This document shows, in pieces, positions 1 to 8,441 of a stretch of 64,000 bases of DNA. The notes under the pieces are model-generated. The model saw only the letters and a list, made by a program, of their open reading frames with translations, was not told the DNA's origin and did not search any database. The stretch comes from Paraburkholderia fungorum (GTDB lineage: Bacteria > Pseudomonadota > Gammaproteobacteria > Burkholderiales > Burkholderiaceae). The stretch is from the NCBI RefSeq assembly GCF_900099835.1, contig NZ_FNKP01000001.1, positions 930,001 to 994,000 of the forward strand, in the 5' to 3' direction. The stretch's first letter is position 1; every line of letters starts with the position of its first letter. A program made the position numbers and the translations under genes.

Positions 1-1
1 C

Positions 2-1147
2 GGCGCGCAACTCAACGGACTCGGCGTGGCGCGATCGCTTGCGCCGGCAGGCGTCCCGATCATCGCGGTCGATACGAGAAATACCAGTGCGGGACTGTGG
101 AGCCGCCACGTTAGCGGCTATTTCATCAAGAGCTTTATCGGCAAGAGCTTTGCCGACGACATGATCGAGCTGGGCAAAAAATTCAGCCGCCCGCCCGTGC
201 TTATATTGACCGACGAAGATGCGGTGCACGCGGTTTCCGAGAATCGCGATGCGCTGTCTCACTGGTTTCGCTTCCGTTTGCCGGTGGACGACACGGTCAA
301 GATGTTGTCGAACAAAGCGAGATTTCACGATTTTGCGCAGCAGCATAATTTCCCGGTTCCTCGTTCCGTGATTCTGGAACGGCCTGCCGACATCGAATAT
401 CTGTCGGAGCTGCGCTACCCATGCGTGCTCAAACCGGAAGACAAGCGCAACGTACTCAGAGGAGACAAGGAGCGGGCCGTTCGCGTCGACTCGTTGCACG
501 AGGCGCGCGAACGGGCTCTCGCCATGCTGAACTCGCCGGGCGGCATCATCGCGCAGGAATGGATCGAAGGACCCGACAGCAATATCCATTTCACGCTGTT
601 TTATCGCGGTGACGGCGGCAACGTGGTCAGCGTGTTCACCGGTCGCAAGGTGCTCAGTTCGCCGCCCGGAATAGGGAATACGGCCATCTGCATCGCCGCG
701 CCCGAAGCGCGCGCCGCACTCGAGCCGATGACGTTGGCGTTTGCCGAGCAGGCCGGTTTCGACGGCATGGGCAGCATCGAATACAAATGGGACGACAACC
801 ACCGGCGCTTCGTGATGGTTGAGCCGACCGTCGGCCGGACCGACTGGCAGGAAGAAATCGCGACGCTCAGCGGCGTGAATATTCCGCTTTCCGCGTACCG
901 GCACGAAGTGGGATTGCCGCCGATTCCCGACAGACCGAGCCGGGTACCGGTAGCGTGGCGAGCGTCTTTTACCGACCACGTGCCGCCCGATGTCCTGCCC
1001 GAGAGCACCCGGATCGTGGACGGCTATTTCCGCTGGCAGGATCCGTTTCCCGCGCTGCAATTCTATTGTCTGCTGAGTCCGCTGCGACGCATGAAGCGTC
1101 GCTGGCTGGCGATCAGGGAAGTCGACTCACGGCACGTAAAGGCTTAA
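2..1147 (+). CDS. ATP-grasp carboxylate-amine ligase-like protein, 5' end outside window
   Basis: The reading frame is open from base 2, so the true start lies left of the window; the GTG at 26 is internal to a Rossmann-like opening (GLGVARSLAPAGVPIIAVD). Counting from that GTG, the ATP-grasp features are the nucleotide-binding lysine segment PCVLKPEDK near residue 131, the IAQEWIEGPD segment near 178, and the metal-binding FVMVEPTVGRTDW near 263. ATP-grasp enzymes join a carboxylate to an amine or thiol through an acyl-phosphate; the substrate here is unknown. It is followed after 93 bp by an FAD enzyme and then by a polysaccharide deacetylase and a glycosyltransferase, all co-directional. 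I infer a role in modifying a cell-surface sugar, perhaps adding an amino acid, but nothing in the sequence names the substrate. The family call is firm and the role is not. Confidence 0.75.
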   Translation, partial: GAQLNGLGVARSLAPAGVPIIAVDTRNTSAGLWSRHVSGYFIKSFIGKSFADDMIELGKKFSRPPVLILTDEDAVHAVSENRDALSHWFRFRLPVDDTVKMLSNKARFHDFAQQHNFPVPRSVILERPADIEYLSELRYPCVLKPEDKRNVLRGDKERAVRVDSLHEARERALAMLNSPGGIIAQEWIEGPDSNIHFTLFYRGDGGNVVSVFTGRKVLSSPPGIGNTAICIAAPEARAALEPMTLAFAEQAGFDGMGSIEYKWDDNHRRFVMVEPTVGRTDWQEEIATLSGVNIPLSAYRHEVGLPPIPDRPSRVPVAWRASFTDHVPPDVLPESTRIVDGYFRWQDPFPALQFYCLLSPLRRMKRRWLAIREVDSRHVKA

Positions 1148-1240
1148 GTAGACGGGTTTTGCAACATTTCGCGGCATGCGGGCGGGGCGTCCCGAATGAG
1201 TTTTGCGGCCGTGAATGCTGTTCCTGGAAGGAGATGATCA

Positions 1241-2494
1241 ATGTCCTTGACCGACACCGCAATCATTGGCGCGGGGCCCTATGGGTCGTCACTGGCTGCA
1301 CACCTGAAGGCCGCGGGCGTCGCCCATCAGGTTCTCGGCAAGCCGATGCAGGCGTGGCGCGACCTGATGCCGCCCGGCATGATGCTGCGCTCCGAAGCGT
1401 TCGCGTCGAGCCTTCACGCGCCGCGAGCGGGATTCAGTCTGGAAGACTATTGCCGTCTCAAGCATCTGCCGTATGAGCCGATGGGCATGGCGCTGCCGCT
1501 GGAGACATTCGTCGAGTACGGACAATGGTTTCAGCAGAATCTTGTCGGTGAAATCCAGTCGGTCGATGTCGCGGGATTGAAGCGTGTCGACGGACAATTT
1601 CATTTGTCGCTGAGCGATGGCCGCTCCCTCGTCGCACGCAAGGTGGTCGTGGCGCTCGGACTCAAAGGCTTTGCGCAGACTCCGCCCGCGTTGCAGGGGC
1701 TGCCCGAACGCTACGCTACCCACTCGGAAATCTACGGACCGCTCGGTTGGGCGCGCGGCAAGGACGTCGTGATCGTCGGTGGCGGTCAGTCGGCGCTGGG
1801 GTTGTCCGCGTTGCTGAACGAGCAGGGCTCGCGCGTTCACGTGCTGATGCGCGAATCCGGCGTGGTATGGCACAACCGGCCACGCATGGGGCGTCATCTT
1901 CTGTCGAGAATAAAAGGCCCTGACGCTGGACTCGGGCGCGGCTGGCGCTCGCTGTTCCTGTCCGAATGTCCGCAGCTGTTTCATATGCTCGACAACGGCT
2001 GGCGCAAGCTGATCATGGAGAAATCGTACGGCGCGTCCGGTGCGTGGTGGCTGCACGATCGTGTGGTCGACAAAGTGCAAATCTCGTTCAATGCCGTGGT
2101 GCGATCCGCTTCGATCGAAAACGAACGGGTCGTGCTACGTGTGACGAAAGGCAACGACGAGTCGATCGTCAGCGCCGATCACGTTATTGCCGCGACCGGT
2201 TTCAGGACGGATATGAGGCAGCACACATTTCTTTCAAAAGAAATCGTGGACACTATCTCCGTCAATGGCGGGATGCCGGAACTCACGTCCCACTACGAGA
2301 CACGGGTTCCTGGTCTCTATGTAATCGGACCGGCTTCGGCGCACAGCTTCGGGCCGGTCATGCGGTTTGTCTACGGCACCAAGCACGCGTCGCCTACGGT
2401 GGCGCGGCATATTGCAGGTTCGTTGAAGGCGGGCGCGCGCGAAACGATGTGGTCCGCGGCCGACGCCCCCATGCCCGAGCGAACCGGCGAATGA
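1241..2494 (+). CDS. FAD/NAD(P)-binding monooxygenase-like protein
   Basis: This 417-residue protein has an N-terminal FAD motif IIGAGPYGSS (GxGxxG at residues 10-15), a second dinucleotide motif IVGGGQSALG at about 178-187 for NAD(P)H, and the ATG[FY] motif AATGFRTD at about 317-324. This three-part layout is typical of class B flavin monooxygenases and the SidA/IucD/PvdA N-hydroxylase superfamily, which oxygenate amines or other nucleophiles. The ATG at 1241 follows a good Shine-Dalgarno (GGAAGGAG) at 7-8 bases. Its position between the ATP-grasp ligase and the polysaccharide deacetylase suggests a shared modification pathway, possibly oxidation of an amine substituent; that is inference. 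It could also be a plain NAD(P)H-dependent reductase of the same fold. Confidence 0.75.
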   Translation: MSLTDTAIIGAGPYGSSLAAHLKAAGVAHQVLGKPMQAWRDLMPPGMMLRSEAFASSLHAPRAGFSLEDYCRLKHLPYEPMGMALPLETFVEYGQWFQQNLVGEIQSVDVAGLKRVDGQFHLSLSDGRSLVARKVVVALGLKGFAQTPPALQGLPERYATHSEIYGPLGWARGKDVVIVGGGQSALGLSALLNEQGSRVHVLMRESGVVWHNRPRMGRHLLSRIKGPDAGLGRGWRSLFLSECPQLFHMLDNGWRKLIMEKSYGASGAWWLHDRVVDKVQISFNAVVRSASIENERVVLRVTKGNDESIVSADHVIAATGFRTDMRQHTFLSKEIVDTISVNGGMPELTSHYETRVPGLYVIGPASAHSFGPVMRFVYGTKHASPTVARHIAGSLKAGARETMWSAADAPMPERTGE

Positions 2495-2613
2495 TGCTGC
2501 GGTATTTGCGCTAATTGCGCACAGTGCGTGGTTGCCGAAGTACCAGACCATAACGAGACCAGGCGTAATCATGGCGGCACCAGGATCTCCGGGTACTCGG
2601 AGTGGAGGGCAAT

Positions 2614-3498
2614 ATGAAACGGGGTAAAGCACTAGTCAAGGAGATGCTCGCGGGCCTCGTCATCGTGACGGGATTGGCGCGGCTCACACGCGCATGGCTA
2701 TGGCGCGATCGCGTCGCAGTGCTGCTATATCACGACCCCGATCCGCAGACGCTCGACCGGCATCTCACCTATCTTCGCAAGATCTGCGATCTCGTGCCGC
2801 TGACTGAGGCCACCGCGCCCAGCACCGGCCGCCGCCGCGCAGCCATCACGCTCGACGACGGACACGCGGGCAACGCAGCGCTGCTGCCCATCTTCATCAA
2901 GCACAACGTTCGGCCGACCATCTTTCTATGCAGCCGCATTGTCGGGCGTCCGCGCGCGCATTGGTGGCTGCATCCCGGTTCGGTGCAAGCCGGTCACGAA
3001 CGCCTCAAGCGGATGACGAATGCCGAGCGTCTCGCCGAGCTGGAAGCGAACGGCTATCAGCAGGACGCCGACAATCATCCGACGGGCCTGAGCGTCGAAC
3101 AGATGGAAGCGATGCGCCCGTACGTCGATTTTCAGGCTCATACGCGTTTTCATCCTGTGCTGACGCGTTGCAACTACACGGAAGCCGCTACCGAAATCGG
3201 CGAAAGCAAGCATGAGATCGAAGCGCTGCTGAGCGATTCGTGCGAACACTTTGCTTATCCCAACGGCAATTACGGCGAGCGTGAAGTGGCGCTCGTGCGG
3301 GCGGCGGGCTTCAAAAGCGCGCGCACCTGCGACATCGGCTGGTGCGATCAGAATAGCGACCCGTACCGGCTGCCGACGATCATCGTCGACGACTCCGCAT
3401 CGATCACCCGCTTCGCCGCGCAATTGACCGGCATACCGCTTTTCCTTCGCTATATGAGAGAAGGCGGCGGCTGGAACGGCCGTTTTCCTCAATTCTGA
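2614..3498 (+). CDS. Polysaccharide deacetylase (NodB/CE4 family)
   Basis: A 294-residue protein with the CE4 motifs in order: motif 1 AAITLDDGH (catalytic base Asp and metal-binding Asp of the TFDDG consensus), motif 2 QAHTRFHP (the HxxxH zinc ligands) and motif 3 FAYPNGNYG. CE4 enzymes remove N- or O-acetyl groups from polysaccharides. The frame extends upstream to a GTG at 2602, but GGAGGG sits just before the ATG at 2614, so that start is preferred. The hydrophobic stretch near the N-terminus (MLAGLVIVTGLARLTRAWLW) may be a membrane anchor. It is co-directional with the two genes before it and the GT4 gene after it, so partial deacetylation of a polymer or lipid-linked intermediate is the likely role. 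Confidence 0.85.
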   Translation: MKRGKALVKEMLAGLVIVTGLARLTRAWLWRDRVAVLLYHDPDPQTLDRHLTYLRKICDLVPLTEATAPSTGRRRAAITLDDGHAGNAALLPIFIKHNVRPTIFLCSRIVGRPRAHWWLHPGSVQAGHERLKRMTNAERLAELEANGYQQDADNHPTGLSVEQMEAMRPYVDFQAHTRFHPVLTRCNYTEAATEIGESKHEIEALLSDSCEHFAYPNGNYGEREVALVRAAGFKSARTCDIGWCDQNSDPYRLPTIIVDDSASITRFAAQLTGIPLFLRYMREGGGWNGRFPQF

Positions 3499-3585
3499 TC
3501 AGTCGCGGCTGTCGTGCCGCAGTGCGTGCGCTGGCAGACATTGCCGCCAGATGCGACTCGCTAATATCGTCAGGACATTCGATTC

Positions 3586-3619
3586 CAACCGTTCACGCCG
3601 TGTGTGGCGTGAACGGTTG
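3586..3619. repeat. 14-bp perfect inverted repeat upstream of GT4 gene
   Basis: CAACCGTTCACGCC and GGCGTGAACGGTTG form a perfect 14-bp stem around the 6-base spacer GTGTGT. The right arm ends 23 bases before the ATG at 3643, so the structure lies in the leader of the glycosyltransferase gene. No T tract follows, so it is not a standard terminator. It could be an operator, an mRNA-stabilising hairpin or part of a termination/antitermination control. Confidence 0.6.
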
Positions 3620-3642
3620 ACCGCTTCAGAAAGGGGATAAAC

Positions 3643-4884
3643 ATGCAGCGCTGCAGAGTTTTAGTGATTAACGATTATGCGAAAATGGGCGGCGCGGAGG
3701 TCGTTTATCAACAATCCGCAGACCTGCTGGCGACTTTGCCGAATGTCGACGTCGAGCGTTTCGACGATCTGCGCTATTCGATCGGCAAGACCAAGTGGGA
3801 ACGTTCGTGGAATCTCAACGCCGCGCGCGCGCTCGAAGAAGCCATTCTCGAATTCCGGCCGCACCGGATCATGCTGCACAACTACCATAACGCGCTGTCG
3901 CCCTCTGTATTGAGCGTGATTGCCCGTTATAAGCGCAAGCTCGGCTATCGCGCTTATCACACGTGCCACGATTACCACCTCGTCTATTACAACCCGGCGC
4001 TGCAGTATTTCGACAATGGCCGCCCGGTCATTTTTCCGATCGAGGCTTTGCGCACGCGCGCGTCGTACCTGCGTCGGCCCACGCCTAAAGGTCACGTGCA
4101 CGATCTGCTGACGAAGGTGTACTGGCACGCGTTGCGCGCGGCCTATCAGCCGGCGCGCGTATTCGACAAGATTCTCTGTCCTAGCGCCTTCATGGAAGAA
4201 GCGCTGCATCGCAGCGGGATCAACAATACGGCGCTCGTGCTGAATCCTTCGTCGGTGCCTTTGGCGCTGCCGCCATTGACCGCTTACGGCAAGGAGAGCT
4301 TCAACATTGCGTTCGTCGGCCGGATTTCGCAGGAGAAGGGCCTTGCGCAATTCATCGAACTGGCCGATGGGGAGAACTTCGAACGTATCGACTCGATTGG
4401 TGTTTATGGCGACGGCCCGGATCGCGCGGCTATCGAGCAACGTTTTGCGTCGCTGATTCAACGCGGAAAACTGATTTTCTTCGGCAGCCTGCCGCAAGAA
4501 AAACTGTTCCCGGAGATGCGTCGCTTTGCCGACGCGGTCGTCGTGCCGTCGGTGGGCGCGGAGAATGCGCCACTGGTCATTATCGAAGCTGCCATGCTCG
4601 GCATGCCCGCGCTTGTTCACGATGGCGGAAGCATGGCGGTGACCGCCGACTCCGTGGGCAACAAGATCAAATTCCTCTCGAAGCCGGAGAGCCTGCGCTC
4701 CGCGCTCGATCAACTGGCGATGCATCTGGCGGAGCCGCAACGCAAGTACGAACTCGGTGAATACCTGCCGGAACGTTACGTGCAGCGACTCGCCGAGATC
4801 ATGCACATCGGCGAAGATGCGACGCCTTCCGTGCGCCACGGGTCGATGAACCAGTTCGCGGACAAGCTGAGCGCCGCGCAGTGA
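3643..4884 (+). CDS. Glycosyltransferase family 4
   Basis: A 413-residue GT-B enzyme. The N-terminal half starts with a Rossmann segment and the acceptor-side motif KMGGAEVVYQ (residues 14-23). The C-terminal half contains IAFVGRISQEKGL, the usual opening of the donor domain, and the EX7E motif in ENAPLVIIEAAMLG, which contacts the nucleotide-sugar. GT4 enzymes are retaining cytoplasmic transferases that extend the lipid-linked repeat unit. The start is supported by AAGGGG ten bases upstream. The preceding leader carries a long inverted repeat, so it may have its own promoter. Sugar specificity cannot be read from sequence. Confidence 0.88.
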   Translation: MQRCRVLVINDYAKMGGAEVVYQQSADLLATLPNVDVERFDDLRYSIGKTKWERSWNLNAARALEEAILEFRPHRIMLHNYHNALSPSVLSVIARYKRKLGYRAYHTCHDYHLVYYNPALQYFDNGRPVIFPIEALRTRASYLRRPTPKGHVHDLLTKVYWHALRAAYQPARVFDKILCPSAFMEEALHRSGINNTALVLNPSSVPLALPPLTAYGKESFNIAFVGRISQEKGLAQFIELADGENFERIDSIGVYGDGPDRAAIEQRFASLIQRGKLIFFGSLPQEKLFPEMRRFADAVVVPSVGAENAPLVIIEAAMLGMPALVHDGGSMAVTADSVGNKIKFLSKPESLRSALDQLAMHLAEPQRKYELGEYLPERYVQRLAEIMHIGEDATPSVRHGSMNQFADKLSAAQ

Positions 4885-5298
4885 GCGCAGCGGCAAAGTC
4901 GGGGAACGGCAGACACATTTGATCGGATGAGTCGGTTTGATGACAGCACAATCGTCTGATTCAAGCCAGTGCGTCAATCGGATTTTGTGTGCGCTGCCGA
5001 ACGTTCCATTGACTGCCGCACTGACTACTATGTCCCACGAGAATTGTTAATTATTGCGAGCGATCCTGAAGCTGACGATAGTCAGCTTCGTATTGTCAAT
5101 GGATCGGCGACGTGTGAGAGACGCAGAAAAACGCTACATGTAAGGCATGAACGCTCGACTGGAACGAAGAGACAGACCAGACGCGGTTCATTGGGATCTC
5201 ATTGCCGGCACGCCGGATTAGCGGTGGCCGCATCGGCAATGCGGCCACCCGCTGGCGACAAGAGCTGGATCCGGCTTTCCCCTCCTTCTGCGCAATAA
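4885..5298. other. Intergenic stretch between converging genes, with two hairpins
   Basis: No credible gene. Two structures stand out. GAAGCTGAC and GTCAGCTTC at 5068-5089 form a 9-bp stem with loop GATA, about 180 bases after the GT4 stop. GGTGGCCGCAT and ATGCGGCCACC at 5223-5249 form an 11-bp stem with loop CGGCA, lying downstream of the leftward gene that ends at 5299. Neither has a T tract. They are plausible transcription-end structures for the converging units, and the section around 5030-5100 is AT-richer than its surroundings. Confidence 0.5.
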
Positions 5299-5724
5299 CT
5301 AGCGCACGCCATAGGGACTTGCCGCATTGGGATCCGCGTAGGTCTGTTCCGAACTCCATTGATCATTGCCGTACAACGCATCCGATGCCTTCACGGCAGT
5401 CTTGCTGGAAGTTTGCTGGACACGCGGGAGTTTGCGTTTAACACCATTGACTGACGAATTCATGCGAATGGGCGGCGGAAGATAGCTACCGTTCGCGTTC
5501 GGCGATAAGGCCGTGTCGGCGCCATAGGCATTTTTTACGTTGTCGGGGCGCGGGGTCATGGCTTCGAGCTGCGCCTGACGTTTGACGTACGGCGCCGCGT
5601 AGCGTGGCACCGTGGCGCGCGGGTCGGGCTTTACCGGCTTCGTTTCCGTTTGAGCCGACGCGCCCTGAGCGGCCAGAGATAACGCCAGAGATAAAAGCAG
5701 GGCAGGTACGAGGAGCTTTTTCAT
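5299..5724 (-). CDS. Small secreted protein of unknown function
   Basis: The protein is 141 residues long and starts with a clear Sec signal peptide (MKKLLVPALLLSLALSLAAQ, then GASAQ as the cleavage region). The mature part is rich in Pro, Ala, Asn and Ser, looks disordered, and ends QTYADPNAASPYGVR. The open frame extends upstream to 5835, but the ATG at 5724 begins the signal peptide and is chosen. I do not recognise a family. It is transcribed away from the tyrosine autokinase gene at 6088. A second small secreted protein in the right-hand EPS block (57273-57770) has a similar layout, including an AYADP-type motif near its end and a position divergent from an EPS gene. A periplasmic or matrix role linked to EPS is inference. 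Confidence 0.7.
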   Translation of the reverse strand: MKKLLVPALLLSLALSLAAQGASAQTETKPVKPDPRATVPRYAAPYVKRQAQLEAMTPRPDNVKNAYGADTALSPNANGSYLPPPIRMNSSVNGVKRKLPRVQQTSSKTAVKASDALYGNDQWSSEQTYADPNAASPYGVR

Positions 5725-6087
5725 TTTCGGTCCGGCTGCATGCAGTTGAGTAATTGATCTCTCATTCGAACAGCCGGAAGCGGGCAAATGCGCAACTAGC
5801 GGGAACCGGTCGAATGAGAATGTTTCGTCATCCATATTAAAGCTTTTGATTGGATGTTAGGAAACTGACGAGAAATAGCATAGGCGGTATGACACAAAAC
5901 TGATGATGTGGCGTGTTTCATCCACGCCGTACGGACCTGTCGACGGTTTTTTCAATTAAATCGACGGGGAGGTGCGCAATCCCACATCGGATTTCCACCG
6001 ATTTGCCGATGATGTAACCGAGGCGACCAATTTTATTACTGGCTTCACGGGGTTTCACAGCAAATCGTCGACTAACGGAGAACGAGC
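5725..6087. promoter_or_regulatory. Divergent intergenic region upstream of the first Wzc gene
   Basis: These 363 bp separate two divergently transcribed genes and must hold promoters for both. It is AT-richer than the coding DNA, especially 5835-5890 and 5940-6060. Visible elements are a direct repeat TCGACGG at 5939-5945 and 5961-5967, spaced 22 bp (about two helical turns), and an inverted pair CATCGG/CCGATG at 5985-5990 and 6006-6011. No confident -35/-10 pair or sigma-54 site was found by eye. Confidence 0.4.
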
Positions 6088-8301
6088 ATGAACCGAAACA
6101 GCGCACCGGTCGATAGTAGGGAATCAGACGAATATCGCCCGGCGCGGTTAGCCAATTATCTCGACGCGCTCTATGACAGCCGCAAGATGATTGCAATCAC
6201 GACGGCCGTGGCGCTCGTCATCGGTACGGGATATGCGGTTTTCTCGCAGCCCGTGTACCGCGCGGACGTTCTCGTGCAGGTCGAACAGAACACGAATACG
6301 TCGACCAAGAACGTGGTGGGTGATGTCTCCGCGATGTTCGATGTCAAGACGGCGGCGTCCGGCGAATCTCAGGTGCTCGGCTCGCGCATGGTGGTAGGTC
6401 GCGCGGTCGACAAGCTGAATCTGTTCATCGAAGCCACGCCGCGTTATTTCCCGCTGATCGGACGCTGGCTTGGCCGGCATTCCGAAAACCTGTCGACGCC
6501 CGGACCGCACGGCTATGTGTTCGGCAACGAAAGCATCAACGTCCCGACGTTCGACGTGCCGGAAGAACTTTACGACCGCCCTTTCGTATTGAGAATGGGT
6601 GAGGGCGATCAGTACCAGATCCAGTACGGCAAGATCAAATTGCGCGGCACGGTCGGCGAAATGCTGAACGCGACGACGCCTTACGGCCCGCTCGCGCTGA
6701 TGGTCGCGAAGATCGACGCAAAGCCGGGCGCCACGTTCGAGCTGCGGCGCTTCTCCGCTCTGGCGACCACGGAGAAACTGCGTAGCCAGTTGTCGATTGC
6801 TGAAAAGGGCAAGGAGTCCGACATTATCGGTGTGTCGCTCGAAGGCAGCGATCCGAAGAAAGTCGCGGCAATTCTCGGCGCGATTGCCAACGAGTACGTC
6901 AGCCAGAACGTCAAGCGTAAATCGGAAGAAGCAGAGCGTTCGATCCAGTTCCTCGAAATGCAATTGCCGACGTTGAAACAGCAATTGTCGGATTCGGAAA
7001 CGCGCTTCAATAACTTCCGCGCCAAACACGGCACGATCGATCTCGGTGAAGAAGCGACCGGCCTGCTGCAACTGTCGGTTGCTTCGCAGACGCGCCGTGC
7101 CGAACTCGAACAGAAGCGCAAGGAGTTGCTCTCGCGCTTTACCGAGCAGCATCCGGCGGTTCAGTCGATCGACGCGCAATTGGCGGCCGCGCAACAGGAA
7201 GCCTCGCAACTCGCCAACCGGACGGAAGCGTTGCCGCCGCTCGAACAGAACGTCTTGCGTTTGCAACGTGACGTGCAGGTCGGCACCGAACTCGATTCGT
7301 CGTTGAGCAACACGCTGGAGCAACTGAAACTGATTCGCGCGGGCAAGGTCGGCAATGTCCGGGTGGTCGACGGCGCGGTGCCCCCTGATTCGCCGGTGCG
7401 GCCGAAGCCGCTGCTGGTCATTCTCGCGGCGGCAATGATCGGGCTGTTTGCCGGTTGCATTGCAGCGCTCGCGCGTCAACGTCTGTTCGACGCAATCGAC
7501 GATCCGTACGAAGTCGAATTGCGCACCGACCTGCCGGTGTACGCGAGCGTTCCGTTCAGCCGCCAGGAAGAAAAATTCGCGACCAACCGTTTGCGCTCCG
7601 ATTCGAAGAGCCTCGTGCTGGCCGGCGAAGCGGCGATCGATCCGGCAATCGAAAGTCTGCGCGGCTTCCGCACAGCACTTGAATTCACGATGATGCGCGC
7701 CCGCAATCGCATCGTGCTGATCACGGGCCCGACCCCCGGCATCGGTAAATCGTTCGTCTCGCTAAATCTTGCCGCAGTGGTCGGCGCATCGGGCAAGCGT
7801 GTGTTGCTGGTCGATTCGGACATGCGCCGCGGCCTGTTGCATCGCCACCTGGGTGGCGATCGCGGCCCCGGCTTGTCGGACCTGATCGAAGGCACGTCGC
7901 GCCCCGACGAAGTGATCCGCGCGACCCGTTTCCCGGGTGTCGATTTCCTTGCGAGCGGTCGTCAGGTTGCAAGCCCGAGCGACGTGCTGTCGAGCACGAA
8001 ACTCGAAGCGATGCTCACGCGCATTGCGTCGGGCTACGACGTCGTGCTGCTCGATGGGCCGCCGGTTCTGTCGGCTGCGGATGCGCTGCGTCTTGCCTGC
8101 GTCGCGGGCACCACGTTCCTCGTTGCCCGTCAGGGGACCACTGGCGTCGGCGAGTTGCGTGAGTCCGCCCGGCAACTGGAGAAGATCGGTCTGCCGGTTC
8201 GCGGGGTGATCGTCAACGGTCTGCGTTCGCGGCCGGGACGCTACAGCTACGGCTACGGACGCTACCGCTACGCGAATTACATCTACAAGCCATACCAATG
8301 A
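6088..8301 (+). CDS. wzc: Polysaccharide co-polymerase / tyrosine autokinase (Wzc type), first copy
   Basis: A 737-residue inner-membrane protein. The N-terminal Wzz domain has a first membrane segment at about residues 35-52 and a second at about 447-463, with a long periplasmic coiled-coil part between them containing the usual FRAKHGTIDL segment. The C-terminal BY-kinase has Walker A GPTPGIGKSF (about 547), Walker A' LLVDSDMRRG (about 574) and Walker B VVLLDGPP (about 652). The tail ends in a tyrosine cluster, YSYGYGRYRYANYIYKPY, with eight Tyr. Such proteins control chain length and export of Wzy-dependent polymers through tail phosphorylation cycles. A Shine-Dalgarno (CGGAG) precedes the ATG. 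No Wza or phosphatase is adjacent. It heads a run of genes reaching about 15 kb. Confidence 0.93.
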   Translation: MNRNSAPVDSRESDEYRPARLANYLDALYDSRKMIAITTAVALVIGTGYAVFSQPVYRADVLVQVEQNTNTSTKNVVGDVSAMFDVKTAASGESQVLGSRMVVGRAVDKLNLFIEATPRYFPLIGRWLGRHSENLSTPGPHGYVFGNESINVPTFDVPEELYDRPFVLRMGEGDQYQIQYGKIKLRGTVGEMLNATTPYGPLALMVAKIDAKPGATFELRRFSALATTEKLRSQLSIAEKGKESDIIGVSLEGSDPKKVAAILGAIANEYVSQNVKRKSEEAERSIQFLEMQLPTLKQQLSDSETRFNNFRAKHGTIDLGEEATGLLQLSVASQTRRAELEQKRKELLSRFTEQHPAVQSIDAQLAAAQQEASQLANRTEALPPLEQNVLRLQRDVQVGTELDSSLSNTLEQLKLIRAGKVGNVRVVDGAVPPDSPVRPKPLLVILAAAMIGLFAGCIAALARQRLFDAIDDPYEVELRTDLPVYASVPFSRQEEKFATNRLRSDSKSLVLAGEAAIDPAIESLRGFRTALEFTMMRARNRIVLITGPTPGIGKSFVSLNLAAVVGASGKRVLLVDSDMRRGLLHRHLGGDRGPGLSDLIEGTSRPDEVIRATRFPGVDFLASGRQVASPSDVLSSTKLEAMLTRIASGYDVVLLDGPPVLSAADALRLACVAGTTFLVARQGTTGVGELRESARQLEKIGLPVRGVIVNGLRSRPGRYSYGYGRYRYANYIYKPYQ

Positions 8302-8441
8302 CAAAGCCGGACCACCGGCTCACGCGGCAATCGATACGAAGCCGTGAAGCGGGCACTTGTGCCTGATTCGAACACGCTAGTCGAAGGCGGCATTCAGCAG
8401 CGAGCGCTGAATGTCTGCCGGCGACGCAAGGGGTTATTCGG

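Noticed and set aside
3531..3545. TGGCAG...TTGC resembling a sigma-54 promoter
   Set aside because: The distance between the GG and GC elements is two bases too short for sigma-54, which has strict spacing.
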